Positions 55,905 to 64,000 of a stretch of DNA of 64,000 nucleotides are shown piece after piece. How positions within the stretch are numbered: the stretch's first letter is position 1; the number at the start of each line of letters is the position of its first letter. Under the pieces are notes generated by a model. It was not told the DNA's origin. It made no database searches and worked only from the letters and a program-made list of their open reading frames with translations. The position numbers and the translations under genes were made by a program. The DNA comes from Trichobilharzia regenti (lineage: Eukaryota > Platyhelminthes > Trematoda > Strigeidida > Schistosomatidae), in contig OX235262.1 of assembly GCA_944472135.2 (NCBI GenBank), positions 71,734,887 through 71,798,886 of the forward strand, written 5' to 3'.

Positions 55905-56050
55905 ACGGTTTTTTGTATGGGGTCGGGATTGCTAGCCTCAAATCCAACCTTTCCACATTGCAGGATTTAAGAGTATGTCAATCAAGAATCGAAGCCCGAA
56001 TTACATGGCGACTATTCTTCCAGTGAACCAATAATGCATAGCATAGCCCA
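55905..56050 (-). mobile_element. SINE with RTE-like body, degenerate
   Basis: GGGGTCGGGATTGCTAGCCT and AATCCAACCTTTCC are the body complement, followed by a worn head. Confidence 0.65.
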
Positions 56051-56675
56051 CATTAACATTTCAACAGTCTACATTTTTGTTGTCTGATAAAATCCATATC
56101 AAGGAATCCTTAGAAGCCTGACGCTCAGAAGATACCAGCAAATCATCAGACACATTGATTTAGAAAAATTTACCAACCAACGAAAAGGTAGTGATGGTCA
56201 AAAAGGTTACGAAGGGGGTTTATCGGTTATTTTAGCAACAACATTCATTGTAGCGTCTTATTTGTTGCTATTTTCCCATAATGATATAAGTAACATATTT
56301 TATTTAGATATCTTACATTAAATTATGAATCGAAGAGAGATTCTAAGAGGTATTAGTTTGGACGGCTTCAGAGTTCTAGATCGCCGGTAGCAGTAAATGT
56401 TGCACCGTAGTCACATCTAACTAGCAGGCCTTAAAGTTAAACACATATGAAATCACCTTTTCATGGTTTTACGCTTTGTTTTTACTTGTATCCCAATAGC
56501 TCTAGTTCAAACTGCCTAATTAGGGAGTATAAATGTGAGGATAAAAGCTAACGTTGGACTTTTACGAGCACAGCAAACGCCACAATACATATTCTAGCTG
56601 TGTAGAAACACCAATAAAACACCTTTAAAACCCACCGAACATAACATCTGATTTGGACTGCAGTATACCTTACAT

Positions 56676-56910
56676 AGTGCGTCGGTGGGACAGCGGTTAG
56701 GACGCTCGCCGTCCATGCACATGGTCCGGGGTTCGATCCCTGACCACAGACGCACTCCCTTACCTCGCTAAGCAAGAAATAATCCTGGTAAAGAGAAAGG
56801 TTGGACATGAGGCTAGCAACCCCATCCTGTAAAACAAACACTGCTACAGAAACTTCAAGCCTTAGCTTGAGGCCCTATGTTCCACTGGGAACGCGAAGGA
56901 AAAAAATACC
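56676..56910 (+). mobile_element. tRNA-derived SINE with RTE-derived body and tail, full length
   Basis: The head is GTCGGTGGGACAGCGGTTAG (A box) and GGTCCGGGGTTCGATCC (B box). The body GGCTAGCAACCCCATCCTGT and CTGCTACAGAAACTTC matches the 5' leader of the RTE element (about 3225-3275, complement). The tail GAGGCCCTATGTTCCACTGG resembles the RTE 3' end (GAAGCCCTATGTTCCTCTAG, about 250-280, complement). Confidence 0.88.
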
Positions 56911-57870
56911 TTACATAAGATTAACCACCTGAGAAATTCCATAAATGAGACCTTCTATTCTATCCATTGAAGTAGGCTGCAAAAAAAGAGAGGTAACTTT
57001 GTGTTGCTATGATTCTACACTCACCCAAGTGCTACCCTACATCGATTGACTGTATAATTTATCGAAACCAAATGTTACCACGCTTTCGTTTCCGCCTACT
57101 TTAATATGTGTAAGAACGGAGGCAGTAAACTACAATTTAAATTTCTTCTGATAGTTAGTTAGTCTTACGTAATTTTGTATTAGGTGTTTAAAGGAATGCT
57201 GTAATTACAATACCAGATATTACATTCGGCTGGTTTTTAAAGATATTTTATCGATTTTTTGTTTCCTAGACAGATAGATGGATCATCCTATTATGGCGGC
57301 TGATGCTATACTATGCACGACAACACCTCACGATTGCTTTTACTTCACTAGCTTTACCATCATCACCCAAGGGTTAAATATGAAGCCATTAAAAAATAGC
57401 CAATACCAAAGCAAGTAAATAACAGAGTAAGAATGACACTGAAGATAACTAATCACGTCCAAGGCCAATCGGAAAAAAGTGGTTGTTCCATTGTCGGTTC
57501 ATCCTAAAAGTGCACTTCATATTGAAGTTGGAGGTCTGAAGAAGTTGTCTAGGTAGACTATTAAACCTAACCATCAAAAATCACATATTTCCTATGAATA
57601 AATAAAATCCTGCGTTCAATAATAAATTATTTTTGTCATCCGCATTTAAGTAATAATTCAGTAGTTAAAAGGTGACGAAGAAAAACACTAAATTTAAGTT
57701 GGAAATTACTGTTCTGTTTAAGCAATTATCAAAGTCGAATGTAATCCGCGAATAAATATGTTTTTACATACACACAGACGACAGAATTCGACTGAATTCA
57801 AATGTGACTAAATATTGATTAATTACCTTTTATGCGTATTTATTTCACAAAAACGAAGAAGTTGAAATGC
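56911..57870. other. No supported gene
   Basis: Searched for upstream heat-shock exons without success. Confidence 0.4.
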
Positions 57871-57879
57871 AGATTCAAC

Positions 57880-58017
57880 CGACATAATATTCTGGAGAGA
57901 CAGTTGGTATTTTACGTCGGCAAGATAAGGAAATAGAAAACTTTCCATGTGCACATAAACTGTCAACCAGTTCTAATGTTTTTGGATCAATATTGTATAA
58001 TATAGTGAAGCTTACAC
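57880..58017 (-). CDS. Candidate exon of uncertain identity (small heat-shock-like)
   Basis: The minus strand stays open for FTILYNIDPKTLELVDSL, then AHGKFSISLSCRRK and SPEYYV before a stop. The pattern of Ile-Asp-Pro and a following Gly with hydrophobic strands recalls the end of an alpha-crystallin domain. A possible acceptor (GTGTAAG) precedes it. Its phase does not join the exon at 55826 simply and it would duplicate that strand, so it may be a paralogue piece or chance. Confidence 0.25.
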
Positions 58018-58025
58018 ATAAATCT

Positions 58026-58028
<3 letters not shown>

Positions 58029-58071
<43 letters not shown>
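58029..58071. repeat. (TA)n microsatellite
   Basis: About 42 bases of TA. Confidence 0.95.
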
Positions 58072-58075
<4 letters not shown>

Positions 58076-58434
58076 GCACACTACTATCTTCTACTCGTCC
58101 AGCAATGAAGACGCTTAAAGTACAATGTGAACCAAGAGGCAGAGATCGATCGAATGGCCTTGAAGTGGCCAATCAGAGTAAAGGAAACGATTTAATTAAA
58201 ATTTCGAGTACACACGTGAGCAAAAATCATTTCCAAGTGAGTAGAGAAATGATGTTTAGAGAGGGACCATGCTTCTACGTCAACCAGATTGATATTTTAA
58301 CCTAAGGTACACACAGATAAGGTATTCCATTCAAACCAGTTTTCTATATCAATATTATTCAGTCGCAAAATGGCTGAACAAGATTCTTGGACTAGAGTAG
58401 GAGAGAAGCTGGCGAAACACAATCTTCGATTTTT

Positions 58435-59050
58435 TTTTATTCAGTCAAGAATGTCAGTTTGGCAGACAAAAAAAGAATACTCTCCCTAGATGTTGATACT
58501 CTTTTCATTAATGTTCCATTGAAAGCAACCGTATGTCTGTTTATGAGGTTTCGAATACACATTTCCCTACTTTAACATATTGTGAGAATAAATCCCAGTA
58601 ACAAGACAGAATTTGAGCAAAAGAATTAGGATTAGAATTTGATTTTGTACACTTTCCCTAGATTAAATCTATTCCACGAAATCTTGAACGGTATTCAACT
58701 GGAAGAATAAACTCAACATCTCCGTTATTTAACAGAATTATTACCCAGGGCGAATTCGGATTAACTACTTCAAGGTCATTTGTGCTTATTTTCGTATTGA
58801 TCATCTATCCTTTCTTAATCCTCGCTTAGTTTAACTAAAAGTCCATTGAGTATCCATACTTTTGTAAGTCTTTTAAGGTCATCTATAAAAACGGTCAAGG
58901 GCGTTTACTGAAATACGCTGAGGCTATAGCTATTCATAGACTTAAGCCCCCCTTGTGTATTCAAAAACAGTTTGTCATTACTCTTTACCTACCTTGGTAA
59001 TCCTTATTTGATTGGATTACTAAACGTTTGTGTTAATTATTCTTAATTCC
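58435..59050 (+). pseudogene. PLE remnant, internally deleted
   Basis: NVSLADKKRILSLDVDTLFI, NVPLKAT at 58445-58535 is the first catalytic block of a PLE reverse transcriptase. From 58870, FKVIYKNGQGRLLKYAEAIA, HRLKPPLCIQKQFVITLYLP is the extreme C-terminus. The palm, connector and most of the endonuclease are missing. Confidence 0.75.
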
Positions 59051-60495
59051 GTTTTCTCTCACTTTGTTTAATTTAACCTTTCTATATATATTGACTTGAC
59101 AAGTAAATGTGTGATCAGATTGTTCGAAATGTATAGCGCTAATACATCACATTTTTCAGATAGTCTCCGTCTTCTAATAACACTATCAAAATTTATAAAA
59201 GGGACTAATTGTTTTAAGTAAGTCTTTTAGTCTATTATCAACTGTTGACCAGTTGAAGAGTATTTCTCCCTACGATAAGATTTACACTTCCTTTCTGGTT
59301 ACAACTTTCGTTATCTAGATGGAGTAAAGTTAGTCAGAGTTCATCTACGTAGGACAACGTTTTCACGTGAAAGTTGGTGGACCATATTTAATCTATGACA
59401 GCTGATGATACCACAAAACTGCCCTGGCCGGAAAAAGTGAAGAGAGTGGTCCAAGTCCGAATCCCATTTCGTGCAATTATCTACAAAAACATCCTAAATA
59501 GTAATTACTTTTGTAATAATGGGTGGCTGAATATGAAATGAAGCCAGAGCTTTTTGGACTACTAGTCACCCCTGTACCCCACAGGTTGAGCAGTGAAATT
59601 CAAATGCTGATTCAATCAATCATTATTATCATGGTTCATGCTCAGCTGTCATATGAATGAATAACATGTGATTCTCCTTAGTTCAGCTCATAGGAACTGG
59701 ACTGGTAGGTCTGGAGGCCATTGTTTAGAATCCTGCAGTGACCGATATTTTTACTTTAATCTTCAATCATCGTGCAACCCTAGAGTATCTCAGGTAATCA
59801 TCTTAACTCTGGATATATGAATTAATTAAGACTGCTTTTCTCTCTTTGTTTTACTTCACTACTTCCTCGAATGACCACAGTCAGATTTCATATGTCTTCA
59901 CGCTAGACTGGCTAGCTCGATTCCTATTGGTTGATCCTTATTTTCATTGTTACAGGCAGTACGGGTGTGTAAATGCACTATACTTTCCCCATGGGAAAGA
60001 AAATGATGAAAAAACATGAAAAACATCGAAAAAACCCACTTATTTTTAATCATAAACTAATGACTACCAAAAGAAGAACTTGGTGAACGCCATAACACAC
60101 GATGAATAACCTTGAATCTGATAACAACGTCTTCCATTATTTCATATACGTGATGCTTTTAAATTGCATTGTATCTCATGGGAAATGATTATATACAAGC
60201 TACAAGTGTTTCTGTTTGTTGAAAAACACACTCATGTTATAGACATTTATTTTTCCCAACTTCTTCTTCCCTTTAAAAAGTTACCCCCAAATCCACCCCC
60301 ACCCCACTACCAAGACAAGCACCACTCACCTTACCAAGTACCCAATGTTAATAAAAATAATTACGCTTTACATGATATAGTCATTTCTAAGCTGTTAGTT
60401 AAGTGAATCATCACAATATACGATAAGTATGACTCATTGACTACAGTCAATATTCTAAATGAATACCTAATATAAAACATTTAATCATAAGGCCT
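59051..60495. other. Unassigned 1.4-kb stretch
   Basis: No gene or repeat family can be supported. C-rich CCACCCCCACCCC-type sequence is near 60293-60307. Confidence 0.35.
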
Positions 60496-60499
60496 ATCT

Positions 60500-60665
60500 A
60501 ATAATGATCAACGAGTCCGCCTTGTAACCGGAAAGTCCTACTTTCGATCCCTTAAAGGTGAGTTAGATGGGCGCTTACTTATGAAGAGTCCCACACAAGG
60601 ACGAAATAGCACTGTCCAATATCATCAGTACTTATTTTCAATGGTTCTCTAACTGACATGAAACC
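60500..60665 (+). mobile_element. Family B element, partial
   Basis: GAGTCCGCCTTGTAACCGGA and B-box-like CTTTCGATCCC are followed by ACAAGGACGAAATAGC and the arm GGTTCTCTAACTGACAT. Confidence 0.7.
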
Positions 60666-60949
60666 AGTGAACAAACTAGAAATAAATATTTCAATAAGAA
60701 AGAATCTATCGTTAAAAAGGGAAACAATGCACACGGTCAAGTTAACTACTACGCCTTACTGTACAATGAAACAAACATTAAATTGTATTGATTATCAGTG
60801 CATCATGTCACTTAGACTAAATGATCACTAATATTACGCATTCAATCGGTAGATCTTACACAGTTAGTGCTTGGCAGTTGGAAGGGAAGTATTAATGCCT
60901 ATCATCTTACAGCTGATTTATTACGTAATCAAGTTTTTATACGAAAGAT

Positions 60950-61285
60950 TATTTGTCATGTATCGGTTTGTAGGGATTCGGTTAATTGATTACAGGATTA
61001 CATCATGAGCTGACATTGGTTAGAGAACCACTGGCTAGCGGTTGCGCTATATCGTGAATTGGCAGAAGTTAGAATTCATGGGTCATTGGATCGGGTCCCA
61101 GTAGCTTAATGGTCTACGAGCTAGCTTGCAGGCCTTGTAACCAGAAGGTCCTGAGTTCGAACCCCGCAGTGCAGGTGTGTACTGAGAGTCCTGAGCTAGG
61201 ACGAATCAGCTGTTCAGTACTCCCTGCAGGTTTTCCAATGGTTCTCTAACCATTGTCAGCTGATGATGAAATCCTGTAACCAATT
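60950..61285 (+). mobile_element. Family B1 hairpin element, full length
   Basis: The leader TTTGTAGGGATTCGG and arm CATCATGAGCTGACATTGG on the left are mirrored by the right arm GTCAGCTGATGATGAAATCC. The plus-strand core has AGTAGCTTAATGGTCTACG and GAGTTCGAACCCC. Confidence 0.82.
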
Positions 61286-61799
61286 ATTTGTCATGACTTT
61301 TGTGATTTAATTTTGGCATTATTATCGTAAACAAGTAGATAAGTGTAGAGGAGGGAGAGAGAGGATTTTTCTCTCCAATGTCTGCAAAGTACTCATTATT
61401 AATAATTATGTTAGCACGCGCTACACTCAAATGACAACAAGACGTTCTACCTATTGACTTTGAAGTGCTTTCTACAGTGGTAATGAAGACCGAACGCCTG
61501 TAGAAAACACTATTGAATATTATCAATGAAGGGAAATCTCTTCACAATTGCCTAGTATATAAGCTACGTAATCTAAGTGCTCATTTTGCATATATCTGAT
61601 TGCTGTTCATCACGCTAGCTTTCATATACATTTTTTTAAATATAGGAGTAAATGCTTTACATACAGAAAGTGTGCGTGATCAGACGACGATCGATGGCTC
61701 TTAATTGCCTTATTGTGACATAAAACAAAAGTGAAGTTTGAGAACAAATGGATAATTTTTAATGTTTATAAGTAGTGGTCACACTCATGAGCTAATCAA

Positions 61800-62165
61800 T
61801 CAATAAACCCAGTACTTTTAGTTAAAAGGGCAATTCATCGACGATTCTCACCCACTGGGTTGGGATTCAATATCTTCAGGGAATTCTCACTTCTTCTGAA
61901 TGAAGGATTTCATCATCATGAGCTGACATCAGTTAGAAAACCACTGGAAAGCCTGGGAGTACTGGACAGTAACTGGTTCTCTAACTGATGTCAGCTCATG
62001 ATGAAATCCTCCATCCAATCAAACAAAATCCCTACAAAACCAATACTTGAAAATTCTCACTTCTGTCAATTCGTTATATGGCGCTAACTTCAATCAGTGC
62101 TATCGACAAGTATCCTCATCATCACACCTAGCATGATCGCCTCCCCCCCCGTGACTGCGTTTTGT
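61800..62165 (-). mobile_element. Older family B copy carrying a nested B hairpin
   Basis: The host copy (61840-61894 and 62052-62165) keeps CACCCACTGGG and TTCTCACTTCTGTCAATTCG with GTATATGGCGC-like flank sequence. It is interrupted by a coreless B hairpin at 61895-62051. Confidence 0.65.
61895..62051 (-). mobile_element. Coreless family B1 hairpin with 13-bp TSD
   Basis: The arms 61905-61943 and 61973-62011 are near-perfect mirrors; the leader (CCCTACAAAACCAATACTT as seen on the plus strand) lies on the right. AATTCTCACTTCT flanks it at 61882-61894 and 62052-62064. Confidence 0.82.
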
Positions 62166-62388
62166 CATTAGAAATTTAGGATAATTTGCTTTTAAATCGA
62201 AACTAAACTATGACATGACATCTCTGAAGAAGAAAACCTTATTAACCCATGAGATTATCAGATACAAACTGCACGATATGTTCTTCAAAAGATGCTGCAA
62301 ATGAATGTGAAAATTGAACGTTGGTTCATTAACCTTGGTCGCCTTTGGCGGGCAACTCGAAGGCGAGAATGATTCAATCGTGTAAAAG

Positions 62389-62574
62389 TTGGAAGAAGAC
62401 GAAAGAATACGAATAAAAGTACAGTACATTCCTTGTAAAACATTTGTTTATAGACTTTGTACCGATATAGATTTTAATTGCCGAACAATACAACTTATTA
62501 CAAGTCCTTGGGTTTTGGAGTTAAAGTCGACAATCGATCATATTAACCATCGGTTCGAGCGTCTTCGGAGATAA
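62389..62574 (+). other. Unidentified 61-codon ORF
   Basis: Begins MEEDERIRIKVQYIPCKTFV and ends STIDHINHRFERLRR. No family is recognised and splice context is unclear. It could be a lone exon or chance. Confidence 0.2.
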
Positions 62575-62789
62575 AAGGAACTTAGGGTTAAGTTCCTTGA
62601 CAGATGAAAGTTATTACTATTAGTAGGCCCACAGTTATTGATTGATGTAATGGAAAATCAGCAGCTTATTTATACACATTTGATATTCCAGTGTGAAATC
62701 CAGCTCCCTATTATTATTATTACTAGTCCCTTGGATTCTCAGCGAAACATAGAGCTTCAGTAGCCCATCGCTATTACAATCTATTCTCT

Positions 62790-63148
62790 TTCAATAGTTT
62801 GGTTTGTAAGGATTAGTTATGTTTTACGGGTTGATCACGGATTGATATCAGTTAGAGAACCATTGAAAACCAGCGAGTACTGGACAGCTGCTGTTTCATC
62901 CTAGTTTTGGGAATCATCGGCAGTACGCACCCACGAATTAGTAGAAGTTAGAATTCACGAGCCATTGAATCGGGTCCCAGTGGCTGAATGGTATACGAGC
63001 TTGCCTTGTAACCGGAAGGTCCCGGGTTCGAATCCCAGTGGGTGCGTACTGCCGATGATTCCCAAAACTAGGATGAAACAGCAGCTATCCAGTACTCCCT
63101 GGATTTCAATGGTTCTCTAACTGATATCAATCCGTGATCAACCCGTAA
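62790..63148 (+). mobile_element. Family B2 hairpin element, full length with 12-bp TSD
   Basis: AATCTATTCTCT flanks the element at 62778-62789 and 63149-63160. The leader (62790-62821) precedes the left arm (62822-62905) and the right arm (about 63045-63148). In the loop, 62974-63050 is a tRNA-like unit on the plus strand. No poly(A) tail is visible. Confidence 0.9.
62974..63050 (+). repeat. tRNA-like core of family B
   Basis: The A box is CAGTGGCTGAATGGTATA and the B box GGGTTCGAATCCC, with a 4-of-5 pairing TpsiC-like stem. CTTGTAA occupies the place of an anticodon loop, which would read UGU (threonine-like). The acceptor stem does not pair, so it is not called a tRNA gene. Confidence 0.7.
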
Positions 63149-63160
63149 AATCTATTCTCT

Positions 63161-63670
63161 ACTGTTTTTTTAGGCTGACGCCATAATTATCTACAAGCCC
63201 TCATTTCATCGTCACATAATCCCCTCTGTGTCAATCCATGACACATTCCCAACTCGTCGTTCGCCTTCACTATTGGGGTTCAACTCAAAAGACAGCCTTG
63301 AGCATGATATCAGTTACTTAATTGCCTAAATTTAATTCTACTAGTTTACACATATGAAAGAGTTTAACCAATCATAGGAGATATTTAAATCATCCTAATC
63401 GGTATAATACTTCTAGTTTATATATATTTATTCTATAAACTGTCGACTTCTTTGCAACTGCAATCACAATACATAATGCAAAAAAAGCACACCTTGAACA
63501 TTCTTTCTGAAAACACTTTTCATAAAATTTAAAGGTTTATAGTTAACCTTTTCAAATGGAAGTAAGAGCAATAAGCAACTTTTTGGTTAGACACATCAGA
63601 GAAGGTTATCAAGAGAAACCATTGACAGCCAACGCTATAAAAATAACCTATTTATATTAATCTGTTCAAG
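63161..63670. other. Unassigned sequence
   Basis: A stretch near 63160-63300 might be worn RTE C-terminus (CTCATTTCATCGTCACATAA), but this is weak. Otherwise no feature. Confidence 0.35.
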
Positions 63671-63674
63671 TATT

Positions 63675-64000
63675 GATTTTGTAGGGATTTTATTTGGTTG
63701 GTTACTGGATTTCATCATGAGCTGATGCCAGTTAGAGAATCATTGGAAAACCTGCAGGGAGTACCAGACAGCTGTTTCTGTCGTCCTAGCTCGGGACTCT
63801 TCATCAGCGCACACACACCTGCACTGAGGGGTTCGAACACAGAACCTTCTGGTTACAAGGCAAGCTAGTTCGTAGATCATTAAGCTACTGGGACCCGATC
63901 GAATGGTCAGTCCATGAATCCCAACCTCTGCCAATTCAAGACATAACGCGACCAGTAGAGCCAGTGTCATCCGTGGCGAGCATTTGTCCTCACCTTCATC
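63675..64000 (-). mobile_element. Family B1 element, cut by the window end
   Basis: TTTTGTAGGGATTTTATTTGG and CATCATGAGCTGATGCCAGT at the left, then minus-strand core (B-box complement GGGTTCGAAC) and flank ATAACGCGACC. It runs off the window. Confidence 0.8.

Noticed and set aside
57875..58172. ORFs with YIYIYI runs
   Set aside because: The repeat part is the (TA)n microsatellite; only the segment 57880-58017 was kept as a weak exon candidate.
62974..63050. Functional tRNA-Thr gene
   Set aside because: The boxes are good but the acceptor stem does not pair, and the unit is embedded in a repeated hairpin element with many copies.
1..64000. LTR retrotransposon, DNA transposase, CRISPR array or rRNA
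   Set aside because: No gag/pol/integrase motifs, DDE-type transposase, regularly spaced direct repeats or rRNA-like sequence were recognised.

Overview
The window looks like repeat-saturated genomic DNA from a trematode, most probably a Schistosoma blood fluke (species not determined). This rests on an RTE-clade retrotransposon of schistosome type, many Penelope-like element (PLE) fragments, several tRNA-derived SINE families, AT-rich sequence with (AT)n and (TAA)n microsatellites, and two spliced exons of a p40 / major-egg-antigen-type small heat-shock protein. I see no bacterial gene organisation, rRNA, CRISPR array or LTR element.

Layout. 1-7 kb: the 3' tail of a YADD-type LINE, then a full-length RTE element on the minus strand (225-3473) with a 989-residue endonuclease/reverse transcriptase frame and a 14-bp target-site duplication (TSD), a decayed PLE, and an RTE copy split by a CR1-like LINE. 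7-20 kb: foldback elements, inverted RTE 3' ends, a YADD LINE and PLE debris. 20-37 kb: RTE, PLE, LINE and SINE fragments, more foldbacks, and two tandem PLE endonuclease pieces. 37-64 kb: the small heat-shock gene on the minus strand (exons at 55667-55826 and 40730-41013) with a 14,653-bp intron packed with SINEs, PLEs and hairpin elements. Beyond 55.8 kb, SINEs, PLE debris and hairpin elements continue to the window end.

The most unusual content is a set of unrelated short element families (called B, C and D here) that share one plan: an unpaired leader, a long inverted repeat, and a tRNA-like unit with A- and B-box-like sequences in the loop of the fold-back. Four B copies have TSDs of about 12-14 bp. 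One is a coreless derivative with a perfect 52-bp hairpin, one sits inside an RTE copy and one inside an older B copy, so the family has been mobile repeatedly. Separate conventional SINEs share one tRNA-like head joined to two bodies; one body resembles the 5' leader plus the 3' end of the RTE element, which suggests dependence on RTE machinery.

Only the RTE reading frame and the two small heat-shock exons look intact. Almost every other protein-like stretch is a relic. All family assignments come from reading the sequence and its translations; no database search was run.
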